Positions 34,508 through 43,118 of a DNA stretch of 64,000 nucleotides are shown here, piece after piece. The translations under genes were made by a program, and so were the position numbers. The notes under the pieces were generated by a model. The model was given only the letters and a program-made list of their open reading frames with translations. It searched no databases and had not been told where the DNA came from. Every line of letters starts with the position of its first letter. Position 1 is the stretch's first letter. The stretch comes from JBJXHN01 sp046233135 (GTDB lineage: Bacteria; Pseudomonadota; Alphaproteobacteria; Rhodospirillales; Rhodospirillaceae): the NCBI GenBank assembly GCA_046233135.1, contig JBJXHN010000001.1, positions 744,001 through 808,000 of the forward strand, given 5' to 3'.

Positions 34508-35923
34508 TTATCGTGACAACGACAACTTAATCATATCAAGATGCCTAATCATAGATCGGATTGAATCATGCAGCTCAATCAAATTTTCTACCCTTTTTAG
34601 AGCTTCATCATGATTACGGATTATATTTTCAAAATAATCATCTAGGCATTTTTTCTTTTTATTAGCCATTGATATAGAAACATTTCTACTTTGCCTAATG
34701 TAATTCGAATCACTCATATTTCGAGAAAGGCATCCTGTAGAAACACCAAGATCATCCGATACAGCAAGATATGCAAAAGAAGTATTATCTTTATAACTCC
34801 CATACCTCCCAGACACCCAGCACTCACCATCCTTGTCTGCCTTTCCCGGACGACAAACATTAATATTTTCTGTATAATAAGAACTATCTACGCTCCTATC
34901 TTTTCCGATACCATCAAATCTATATGCATACGAAACTCCACTTGATTTATTATTTACTATATCAATAACCTCTGCTAATAATAGATCATGACCTTTAAAA
35001 CTATTCATTAGTTTAATGAATTCATTTAATTTATCAAATTCTTGATATAAATCTTTCTCCAATTTAGTTAATGGATCATTTATTTTAATAAAATATTCTG
35101 ATTTAAATGAATATTGAATTTTTTTACCATCTCTAATTATCACTATATTTTTTCTTATTTCATTACTATTATTAAAATGATCAACTACAGAGAAATCCCC
35201 ATCGAATTCAACACTATATCCATCAATTGACTCTAAAATATCTCCAGGTCGGATTACTATATCTTCATTCTCCCAATATTCATAACGCGTCGACTGAACA
35301 ACCACCTTATCATCTCGCTCTGCGAGAGTAATGTTTGCACCAAGAGTAACATCTAACGTTGCCCATCGGGCTAATGATCGCCGCTGCTGCGCTACTGCAG
35401 TCAATATCTCAGCCGGTTTCGCACCCGCTAACTGCAACATGGACAATTGAGCCCCTGCCGCCACGGCAAAAAATGGAAAGACCACATAATCTTCATACAA
35501 ACCAAACTTTGATGCCAAGACATTCCCTTCCGAAACGGAAGATGAAATATCTTTCCACGAAATCTTACCTACACTTTGATAGTATTTCAACTTTTTAATA
35601 AAGCCATCCAACTGTACTAAGTCTTTTTTCTTAAAAGATTCCTCAACAGATTTCTTAACGGAAAACCCAATAAATTCCAAATCCCTAATGATATCATTCT
35701 GCTTAGATATTATTAATTTAAGCTTATCAATAGAATTATCCATAATATCATTGCTTTTTGGCTTTTCTATATATGTTGAATAAACTCCATTAGCTGCTAA
35801 TGCAGACTTCACGAAAAACTCAAAAGACAAATCATTTTCGGCCCGAGCGCACGAAAAGGACAAAATCAACGATACTCCGGTGCCAAGAAAATATTTAGAC
35901 GTTATTCCACTAAATTTTAACAT
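34508..35923 (-). CDS. Secreted protein with PDZ-like segment, AT-rich island
   Basis: 471 aa. Signal peptide in the first about 28 residues (ends CARAEN). Helical region about 55-120 (LKLIISKQNDIIRDLEF, KKSVEESFKKKDLVQL), a hydrophobic stretch VVFPFFAVAAGAQLSMLQLAG (about 147-167), then a PDZ-like segment about 215-275 (DIVIRPGDILESIDGYSVEF then NIVIIRDGKKIQYSF), and a Cys-containing C-terminal part. It lies 87 nt upstream of its probable paralog on the same strand, so they form an operon. Very low GC. Function unknown; an envelope or secreted pair acting together is an inference. Confidence 0.7.
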   Translation of the reverse strand: MLKFSGITSKYFLGTGVSLILSFSCARAENDLSFEFFVKSALAANGVYSTYIEKPKSNDIMDNSIDKLKLIISKQNDIIRDLEFIGFSVKKSVEESFKKKDLVQLDGFIKKLKYYQSVGKISWKDISSSVSEGNVLASKFGLYEDYVVFPFFAVAAGAQLSMLQLAGAKPAEILTAVAQQRRSLARWATLDVTLGANITLAERDDKVVVQSTRYEYWENEDIVIRPGDILESIDGYSVEFDGDFSVVDHFNNSNEIRKNIVIIRDGKKIQYSFKSEYFIKINDPLTKLEKDLYQEFDKLNEFIKLMNSFKGHDLLLAEVIDIVNNKSSGVSYAYRFDGIGKDRSVDSSYYTENINVCRPGKADKDGECWVSGRYGSYKDNTSFAYLAVSDDLGVSTGCLSRNMSDSNYIRQSRNVSISMANKKKKCLDDYFENIIRNHDEALKRVENLIELHDSIRSMIRHLDMIKLSLSR

Positions 35924-36345
35924 CGCCCTCTCCTATGATTGAGCAATACGCCATAAATCCATGTGGTGCCTTTTCCCGCAAATTCAACAAACGGATGCTA
36001 AGCAGCCCCCAAAAATCCATTTTTCTACCCATGCGGTAGCACAGTGTTTAAAAGTAATTTCTATCATTTTTATTTGAGATTGTCATTCATCAATAATTTA
36101 TTTCTATAATTATAAACTAAAACCTGCGGACACTAAAAGTAAAAAAATCACCAACCACACAGTATATTTATTTTTTTGAAGGAGAGCGTAGGAAAAAATT
36201 GTCAGGAGCATGAATGTGATGCTAAGCCCCTGACAATAAATACATTTACCGAGGAAATTTTACCGCTAGCTTGTACGTTTCCTGCAATCTAGGGTTATCT
36301 ATGCAATGACGAATCTCTGCCCATACGTTTAAAGCCCCTCCGCCC
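35924..36345. other. AT-rich intergenic region at right edge of island
   Basis: No gene is supported. It should hold the promoter of the two island genes near 35930-36180 and it contains the terminator of the aldehyde dehydrogenase gene (36193-36236). Composition returns to high GC at about 36340. Confidence 0.5.
36193..36236 (-). terminator. Rho-independent terminator downstream of the semialdehyde dehydrogenase
   Basis: On the minus strand TTGTCAGG (36236-36229) pairs with CCTGACAA (36206-36199), with an inner AGCAT/ATGCT pair, followed by TTTTTT (36198-36193). It lies about 110 nt after the stop of the dehydrogenase gene on that strand. Confidence 0.75.
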
Positions 36346-37860
36346 TCACCCCAACTCAACCGGCAACACCCCCTCCGGCAAATTCTGATAACACACCGGC
36401 CGCAGGAACCGCCGGATCGACAGCGTCCCCACCGAGGTCGCGCCAAAATTCGTTGACGCCGGATAGGGTCCCCCGTGGACCATCGCGTCGCAGACCTCCA
36501 CCCCGGTCGGGAAGCCATTGGCCAGCACCCGGCCCGCCTTGCGTTCCAGCACCGGCATCAGACTCCGCGCCAGCGCCGTATCCTCGGCGTCCATATGCAG
36601 CGTGCAGGTCAGCTGCCCCTTCAGCGAGCGCGCCACCGCCAGCATTTCCGCCGCGTCCGCCACCCGGATCACCACCCCCAGCGGACCGAAGACCTCTTCG
36701 CCCAGGTCCGCGTGGGCCAGCCACGCCTTGCCCGTCGCCGTGAACAGGGCCGGTGTTGCCTCCCGCGCCTCGCAGGCGCTGCCCAGCACCTCCGCCACCC
36801 CCTCAAGCCCGGCGATGCGCGCCCGGCCGTCGCGGTAGGCCCGGGCGATGCCGTCGGTCAGCATGGTCTGTGCCGCCACCGCCCCTAGGGCCGCCGCTGC
36901 GCCGTCCAGAAAGGCCGTGGCGTCCGGCCCGTCGATCACCACGGCGATGCCCGGATTGGTGCAGAACTGCCCCGCTCCCATGGTCAGCGACCCCGCCCAG
37001 CCCGAGGCCAGTTCGTCCCCCCGTGCGCTCAGGGCCGCCGGCAGCAGGAACATCGGGTTCACCGAGCCCAGTTCGCCAAAGAACGGGATCGGCTCCGGCC
37101 GCCGGGCGCAGAGGTCGAATAGCGCCCGGCCACCCCACAGCGAGCCGGTGAAGCCCACCGCCTTGATCAGCGGGTGCTGCACCAGCGCCTGCCCCACCGC
37201 CTGGGATCCCCCCTGCACCATCGAGAAGACGCCGGGATGCACGCCGCAGCGGGCGATGGCCGCATGGATGGCCTCGGCGACGATCTCGCCGGTGCCGGGA
37301 TGGGCGGAGTGGCCCTTGACCACCACCGGGCAGCCCGCCGCCAGGGCCGCCGCCGTATCGCCGCCGGCGGTCGAGAACGCCAGCGGGAAATTCGACGCGC
37401 CGAAGACCGCCACCGGCCCCACCGGCCGCTGCATCAGCCGCAGGTCCGGGCGCGGCAGGGGCTGACGGTCGGGCAAGGCCGCATCGTGGCGCAGGTCCAG
37501 ATAGTCCGTGCCCCGGATCAGCTCGGCGAACAGCCGCAGCTGACCCGTCGTCCGCCCCCGCTCCCCTTGCAGCCGCGCGGCCGGCAGGCCGGTTTCCCGG
37601 GTGCCGATGTCGGTGATGGCCTCGCCCCGGGCCTCGATTTCCTCGGCGATGGCGGTCAGAAAGGCCGCCCGGTCTTCCCGCGCTGCCTGGCCGTAGGACC
37701 AGAAGGCCTCCTCCGCCGCCGCGCAGGCCTGGTCCACATGGGCCGGCGTGCCGATGGAAAAGGCGTGGGCCGGGCCGCTGGCCGGTGCGGAGTCGAAAGT
37801 CTCCTCATTGGCGATCCACGCACCGGCGATCAGGTGCTTTCCGTGGGGGGTGACGCTCAT
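36346..37860 (-). CDS. 2,5-dioxovalerate (alpha-ketoglutarate semialdehyde) dehydrogenase
   Basis: 504 aa from the ATG at 37860 (AGAGGA 6 nt upstream). Aldehyde dehydrogenase fold with Asn157 in GASNFPLAFS, Lys182, the Glu263 base in FFGELGSVNPMF and catalytic Cys300 in GAGQFCTNPG. The ELGSVNP form and the C-terminal NGFPTGVEVCDAMVHGGPYP are typical of the KGSADH group, which oxidises 2,5-dioxopentanoate to 2-oxoglutarate. It is the step right after KdgD, encoded at 42.1 kb. Divergent from the GntR regulator. Confidence 0.92.
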   Translation of the reverse strand: MSVTPHGKHLIAGAWIANEETFDSAPASGPAHAFSIGTPAHVDQACAAAEEAFWSYGQAAREDRAAFLTAIAEEIEARGEAITDIGTRETGLPAARLQGERGRTTGQLRLFAELIRGTDYLDLRHDAALPDRQPLPRPDLRLMQRPVGPVAVFGASNFPLAFSTAGGDTAAALAAGCPVVVKGHSAHPGTGEIVAEAIHAAIARCGVHPGVFSMVQGGSQAVGQALVQHPLIKAVGFTGSLWGGRALFDLCARRPEPIPFFGELGSVNPMFLLPAALSARGDELASGWAGSLTMGAGQFCTNPGIAVVIDGPDATAFLDGAAAALGAVAAQTMLTDGIARAYRDGRARIAGLEGVAEVLGSACEAREATPALFTATGKAWLAHADLGEEVFGPLGVVIRVADAAEMLAVARSLKGQLTCTLHMDAEDTALARSLMPVLERKAGRVLANGFPTGVEVCDAMVHGGPYPASTNFGATSVGTLSIRRFLRPVCYQNLPEGVLPVELG

Positions 37861-37904
37861 GACGCATCCTCTTTTGTCAGTCAGCTGAAACATCCTGCGC
37901 CATG

Positions 37905-37953
37905 TTGTATGATAAATTTTTGCCCGAGGCCAGTTTGAATGGTACAAATTTAT
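37905..37953. promoter_or_regulatory. Candidate GntR operator between dehydrogenase and gntR
   Basis: TTGTATGATAAATTT (37905-37919) faces GTACAAATTTATC (37942-37953 region) as an inverted repeat; both arms contain GATAAATTT and a TTGTA-like half site. ATAAATTTG appears again at 38748-38756, before tctC. A sequence shared by both promoters of the locus is what a local FCD-GntR repressor would bind (inference). Confidence 0.45.
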
Positions 37954-37999
37954 CTCTAGGATAAGATCCAGAATTGCATCGCAGAGGACCGGAACGACC

Positions 38000-38743
<744 letters not shown>

Positions 38744-38747
38744 TAAT

Positions 38748-38783
38748 ATAAATTTGACAGCCCTCGAAAATAAGTAATACAAC
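38748..38783. promoter_or_regulatory. Second candidate GntR site and promoter region of tctC
   Basis: ATAAATTTG at 38748-38756 followed by TTGACA-like sequence (TTGACAG) and, 3', AAGTAATACAACAT, which is the reverse complement of ATGTTGTAT-type sequence seen at 37902-37910. It therefore shares words with the divergent region upstream. Confidence 0.4.
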
Positions 38784-38917
38784 ATCCCTGCGAGATCACC
38801 CGGCACGGGGGATCGCAACGGCGGCCCAGGCGGACAAGGCTGGCTCACCCGGACGGAAGCGATCCGGGCGCCCTCTCCGCCTTCCCCTGCCGGCCCAATG
38901 ATAAAAGGGAGGATTGT

Positions 38918-39892
38918 ATGACTGCTTTCTGGAAGGTTCTGGCGGCCGGTGCCGCCTTCACCATGGTCGCCTCGTCCGCGTTTGCGGCCTTCCCCGACAA
39001 GGACATCCGCATGATCGTGCCCTGGGGCGCGGGGGGCGGCACCGACGGCATCGTGCGCAAGCTGTCGTCCATTGCCGAAAAGGAAATCGGCGGCACCATC
39101 TATGTGGAAAACATCGAAGGCGGTGTCAGCGCCACCGGCGTGTCCCAGCTGATGGGCGAAAAGCCGGACGGCTATACCATCGGCGCGCTGACCTATGACA
39201 GTGTCGTCACCGTGCCGTGGCAGGGCCTGCTGCCCAGCTATTCCATGGACCGCCTGCACCTGATCGCCCGGGTGACCAGCGAGCCCGACGCCCTGATCGT
39301 GTCCGAAGGCTCCGGCTACGACACCCTGGCCGACGTCATCCAGGCGGCCAAGGACAAGCCGGGCAAGGTGAAGATCGGCATTCAGAACATCGGGTCGCGC
39401 CTGCACCTGACCGCCTTGCAGTTCCAGAAGGAAACCGGCACGGACTTCAAGCTGATCGCCTATCCCGGCGGGGCGGCCGGCCAGAAGGAAGCCATGCTGA
39501 ACGGCGAGGTTCCGATCGTCGCCACCAGCCTGGGGGATTTCTCCTCGCTGCTGGACGACGGCAAGGCCAAGGGCGTGGTGGAATTCACCGACACCCAGAA
39601 CCCCACCTACACCACTGTTCCCACCGCCGCGTCCGAAGGGCTGGACCTGCGCATGGGCAGCTTCATCCTGATCGCCGCGCCGGCCGGCCTGCCCGATGAC
39701 GTGGCCGCCAAGATCGAAGGCGCCTACAAGGCCGCCTATGAAAGCGACGCGTTCCAGAGCTGGCTGGCCCAGGTCGGTGTGACGCCGAACTGGCTGGGGT
39801 CGGACTCCGTGACCGACTGGGCAACCTCCACGGCGACGGCCATTACGGGCGAGTTGGACGCCCTCGTCGCCCAGGGCGTGATCAACAAGTAA
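38918..39892 (+). CDS. tctC: TctC-type tripartite transporter substrate-binding protein
   Basis: 324 aa; GGGAGG 4 nt before the ATG. Signal peptide ends AFA, near residue 23. Bug/TctC marks: FPDKDIRMIVPWGAGGGTDGIVR, GKVKIGIQNIGSRLHL and FKLIAYPGGAAGQKEAMLNGEV. It catches an organic acid in the periplasm for the TctAB permease encoded next. The surrounding catabolic genes point to a sugar diacid such as glucarate or galactarate (inference). Confidence 0.93.
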   Translation: MTAFWKVLAAGAAFTMVASSAFAAFPDKDIRMIVPWGAGGGTDGIVRKLSSIAEKEIGGTIYVENIEGGVSATGVSQLMGEKPDGYTIGALTYDSVVTVPWQGLLPSYSMDRLHLIARVTSEPDALIVSEGSGYDTLADVIQAAKDKPGKVKIGIQNIGSRLHLTALQFQKETGTDFKLIAYPGGAAGQKEAMLNGEVPIVATSLGDFSSLLDDGKAKGVVEFTDTQNPTYTTVPTAASEGLDLRMGSFILIAAPAGLPDDVAAKIEGAYKAAYESDAFQSWLAQVGVTPNWLGSDSVTDWATSTATAITGELDALVAQGVINK

Positions 39893-39898
39893 CACCGA

Positions 39899-39925
39899 CC
39901 GACCATGGGCTTGGCCCATTGTCGG
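39899..39925 (+). other. Intercistronic hairpin between tctC and tctB
   Basis: CCGAC + ATGGGC, 3-nt loop, GCCCAT + GTCGG, with single bulges. It lies 7 nt after the tctC stop and lacks a U-run. Such hairpins often protect the upstream mRNA, giving more binding protein than permease. Confidence 0.5.
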
Positions 39926-40002
39926 GAGGCAAGGCCAAGGGCCGGCCGCGCCTTTTCCCCACGCGCGCGGCCGGCCCGGCCCGAGTATCCGGAGACCCCA
40001 TC

Positions 40003-40536
40003 ATGATGCGAAAGCGATCGACGCTTCGCAGTGCCGCCCTGCCGGCGGCGCTGGGGGGCCTGGCCATCCTCTACGGGGTGGGCATTCCCCAGATACGCTC
40101 CCAGTTCGATGAAGGGATCGTCGGCCCCCGCTTCCTGCCCATCCTGCTGGTTATCATCGCCCTGGGCTGCGTCGCCGTGATCATCGGCCGCGCATGGCGG
40201 CGCCCCGCCGCGGCCTCCGACGCCGGTCCCGCCTCCGCACCCGCTCCCCCGGTCCCTGCCCAGCGGTTTCGGGACGCCGTGAAGCCCTATCTGCTGCTCG
40301 GGGCGATCCTGCTTTACATCGCCCTGTTCAAGCCCCTCGGCTTCCTGCTGACCACCTTCGGGCTGGGTTACGCGATTCTGACCCTGTTCAGCTACGCCCA
40401 AGGCCGGCTGCTGCGCCGGGCCGGCATGGCGCTGGCGATCACCCTGGGCAGCTACGGCCTGTTCATGCTGGCCTTCGGCGCCCGCCTGCCGCTGTTTCCC
40501 GAGTTGCTGCCCGTGCTGCAGCAGGGAGGCCTGTGA
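40003..40536 (+). CDS. tctB: TctB-type small permease subunit
   Basis: 177 aa from the ATG at 40003 (GGAG 8 nt upstream). Four or five hydrophobic segments (about 12-27, 43-61, 93-130, 140-157) and the subunit's usual FDEGIVGPRFLPILLVIIAL start of helix 2, with an Ala/Pro-rich linker in the middle. Small membrane subunit of the tripartite tricarboxylate transporter. Its stop overlaps the tctA start (ATG at 40536). Confidence 0.88.
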   Translation: MMRKRSTLRSAALPAALGGLAILYGVGIPQIRSQFDEGIVGPRFLPILLVIIALGCVAVIIGRAWRRPAAASDAGPASAPAPPVPAQRFRDAVKPYLLLGAILLYIALFKPLGFLLTTFGLGYAILTLFSYAQGRLLRRAGMALAITLGSYGLFMLAFGARLPLFPELLPVLQQGGL

Positions 40537-42071
40537 TGGATCTGCTGGCAACCATCGGCGGCGGCTTCGGTCAGGTTCTGCAGCCCGCCAACCTCGCCTT
40601 CATGGTCGGTGGCTTTCTGATCGGCACCTTCTTCGGCGCCGTGCCGGGGCTGACCTCGGTGCTGGCCATCGCCCTGCTGCTGCCGATCACCTATTCCATC
40701 GACGTGGTGCCGGCGCTGATCATGTGTGCCTCCATCTTCATGTCGGGGATGTATGCCGGGTCGATCACCGCCACCACCATCAACATTCCCGGCGCCCCGT
40801 CGTCGATGATGACCGCGATCGAGGGCAACGCCCTGATGCGCCGGGGCAAGGGCGCCAACGCGCTCGGCCATGCGGCCCTGGGCTCCATGATCGGCGGCAC
40901 GGTGGGCGCCTTGCTGCTGATCCTGCTGATGCCTCTGGCCGCCGAGGCCACCTTGCTGATCCGCACGCCGGGCAAGTTCTCCCTGGTGCTGTTCGCCCTT
41001 GTGGTGATCGTTCTGGTGCAGCGCGACGACGCCCCAAAGGCAATCCTGACCACCGCGCTGGGGATGATGATCTCGACGATCGGCATCGACGTGATGCAGC
41101 CCGTTCCCCGCTTCAACTACGGCACCGGCTTGCTGGTGGAAGGCATCGACATGATGCCGGTGATCATCGGCGTCTTCGCCATCGCCGAGCTGATGGTGCA
41201 GATGGGCGAGCACGGCCCGGCCCTGTCGGCGGAAAAGCTGCGGGAAACGGCCCGCACCTTGCGCCGCAAGGATTTCATCCCCCCCTGGTCGGAAGTCCGC
41301 CAGATCGGCCTGTTCAGCTACCTGAAAGCCGCGCTGATCGGCTACGGCATCGGCATTCTGCCCGGTGTCGGCGGGTCCATGGCCGCCTTCGTCGCCTATG
41401 CCGAAGCCAAGCGCGGCGCGCGGCCGGAAGAGATGTTCGGCGAGGGCAGCCGCCTGGGGCTGGCGTCGGCGGAATCGGCCAACAACGCCATGTGCGGCGG
41501 GGCCTTCGTTCCGATGCTGATGTTCGGCATTCCCGGGGATCCCACCACGGCCATCGTGCTAGGCGTGATGGTGATCAACGGCCTCCAGCCGGGCATCAAG
41601 CTGGTGGAGACCCAGGGCAACCTGATCGCGCCGATGTTCGTCTCCCTGCTGATCAGCGCCCTGGTGCTGATCCCGCTGACCCTTTACCTGCTCGGCCCGC
41701 TGTTCATCCGCATCGTCAGCATTCCCCGGGGCATCCTGTATGCCGGCATCGCCGTGGTCGCCCTGGTGGGCAGCTATGTGGCCACCTACTCCGTCTTCCA
41801 GATGGTCCTGGCCGCCATCTTCGGCCTGCTGGCCTACCTGCTGCGGCGGGGCGGCTATCCGGTGGTGTCGCTGCTGCTGGGCTTCATCCTGGCCCCGGAT
41901 CTGGAGCGCACCCTGCGGCGCAGCCTCAGCCTCAACGACGGGGATCCGATGATCTTCCTGACCAGCCCCGACAGCCTGTTCTTCATCGGCCTGTCCGTGC
42001 TGTTCATCATCCTGATGGAAGGTCTGCCCCGGCTGAAGGACCGGCGCCGACGCTCCCTTTCCTCTTCCTGA
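40536..42071 (+). CDS. tctA: TctA-type large permease subunit
   Basis: 511 aa, about 12 helices; GGGAGG 8-9 nt upstream of the ATG at 40536. TctA signatures: FFGAVPGLTSVLAIALLLPITY, GMYAGSITATTINIPGAPSSMMTAIEG, GYGIGILPGVGGSMAAFVAYA and FVPMLMFGIPGDPTTAIVLG. It forms the transport channel with TctB and uses TctC as periplasmic binder. The next gene, kdgD, starts 36 nt later. Confidence 0.95.
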   Translation: MDLLATIGGGFGQVLQPANLAFMVGGFLIGTFFGAVPGLTSVLAIALLLPITYSIDVVPALIMCASIFMSGMYAGSITATTINIPGAPSSMMTAIEGNALMRRGKGANALGHAALGSMIGGTVGALLLILLMPLAAEATLLIRTPGKFSLVLFALVVIVLVQRDDAPKAILTTALGMMISTIGIDVMQPVPRFNYGTGLLVEGIDMMPVIIGVFAIAELMVQMGEHGPALSAEKLRETARTLRRKDFIPPWSEVRQIGLFSYLKAALIGYGIGILPGVGGSMAAFVAYAEAKRGARPEEMFGEGSRLGLASAESANNAMCGGAFVPMLMFGIPGDPTTAIVLGVMVINGLQPGIKLVETQGNLIAPMFVSLLISALVLIPLTLYLLGPLFIRIVSIPRGILYAGIAVVALVGSYVATYSVFQMVLAAIFGLLAYLLRRGGYPVVSLLLGFILAPDLERTLRRSLSLNDGDPMIFLTSPDSLFFIGLSVLFIILMEGLPRLKDRRRRSLSSS

Positions 42072-42107
42072 GCCCCCATTCCGTATCGAACCGATAGGAC
42101 TCCCTCC

Positions 42108-43010
42108 ATGACTCCCACCGATCTGAAAGCCGCGCTGGGCGCCGGCCTCCTGTCCTTCCCCGTCACCCCTTTCGGCGCCGACGGTGCCTTCAACCGCGAG
42201 CCCTACCAGAAGCATATCGACTGGCTGGCCGGGTTCGGCGCCACCGCCCTGTTCGCCGCCGGCGGTACGGGTGAGTTCTTCTCCCTCGCCCCGGCCGAAG
42301 TGCCCGAGATCGTCGCCGCCGCCAAGGCCGCGTCCAGGGGCACGCCCATTGTCGCCGGCTGCGGCTACGGCACCGCCATGGCCGTCGATCTGGCCCGCGC
42401 GGCCGAAAAGGCCGGTGCGGACGGCCTGCTGGTGCTGCCCCACTACCTGATCGATGCGCCCCAGGACGGCCTTTATGCCCATGCCAAGGCCATCTGCGAT
42501 GCCGTTGACATCGGCGTGATGATTTACGGCCGCGACAACGCCGTCTATCAGCCCGACACCGTCGCCCGCCTGTGCGATGCCTGCCCCAACCTCATCGGCT
42601 TCAAGGACGGGTCGGGCAACATCGGGTTGGTGCGGCAGATTACCGCCAGGATGGGCGACCGCCTGACCTACCTGGGCGGCATGCCCACCGCCGAGCTGTT
42701 CGCCGAAGCCTATCTGGGAGCCGGTTTAACCACCTATTCCTCGGCCGTGTTCAATTTCGTGCCCGCCCTGGCCATGAAATTCTACACCGCCCTGCGCGCC
42801 GGCGATTCCGAGACCACCACCGGCATTCTGCGCAGCTTCTTCTATCCCTTCATGGCCATTCGCGACCGGCAGAAGGGATATGCCGTCTCCGCCATCAAGG
42901 CCGGGGTCCGGCTGGGCGGTTTTGACGCCGGGCCGGTGCGGGCACCGCTGGTGGATCTCTCCGCTGACGAGGAAAAGGCGCTGGCGGAATTGATCGCAGC
43001 GCATGCGTAA
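42108..43010 (+). CDS. kdgD: 5-dehydro-4-deoxyglucarate dehydratase
   Basis: 300 aa DapA-family TIM barrel. Schiff-base Lys166 in LIGFKDGSGN, Tyr140 in GVMIYGRDN, and the N-terminal TALFAAGGTGEFFSL. The FKDGSGN and GRDNAVY forms are typical of KdgD, which dehydrates and decarboxylates 5-dehydro-4-deoxy-D-glucarate to 2,5-dioxopentanoate. The product is the substrate of the dehydrogenase at 36.3-37.9 kb. No glucarate or galactarate dehydratase is in the window, so the first step must be encoded elsewhere. Confidence 0.93.
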   Translation: MTPTDLKAALGAGLLSFPVTPFGADGAFNREPYQKHIDWLAGFGATALFAAGGTGEFFSLAPAEVPEIVAAAKAASRGTPIVAGCGYGTAMAVDLARAAEKAGADGLLVLPHYLIDAPQDGLYAHAKAICDAVDIGVMIYGRDNAVYQPDTVARLCDACPNLIGFKDGSGNIGLVRQITARMGDRLTYLGGMPTAELFAEAYLGAGLTTYSSAVFNFVPALAMKFYTALRAGDSETTTGILRSFFYPFMAIRDRQKGYAVSAIKAGVRLGGFDAGPVRAPLVDLSADEEKALAELIAAHA

Positions 43011-43032
43011 CGTCTGTTTCGATTGAAAAAAT

Positions 43033-43064
43033 GGGCGGGAGGTGTTGACCCTCCGCCCTTTTTT
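43033..43064 (+). terminator. Rho-independent terminator after kdgD
   Basis: GGGCGGGAGG (43033-43042), a short loop, CCCTCCGCCC (43049-43058), then TTTTTT. A good hairpin plus U-run 22 nt after the kdgD stop. Confidence 0.8.
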
Positions 43065-43118
43065 CTTGGGCTGCCGCCCAAACCCGCTCGGGGCCTTGGC
43101 CCCGAGCCCCTGTCGGTG

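Noticed and set aside
33000..36345. Prophage or IS element
   Set aside because: No integrase, transposase, terminal inverted repeats, tRNA or phage structural gene is visible. Only the composition and two unknown secreted proteins point to transfer.
36246..36518. Small frame of 90 codons at the end of the dehydrogenase gene
   Set aside because: It overlaps the dehydrogenase coding sequence out of frame and has shadow-like composition.
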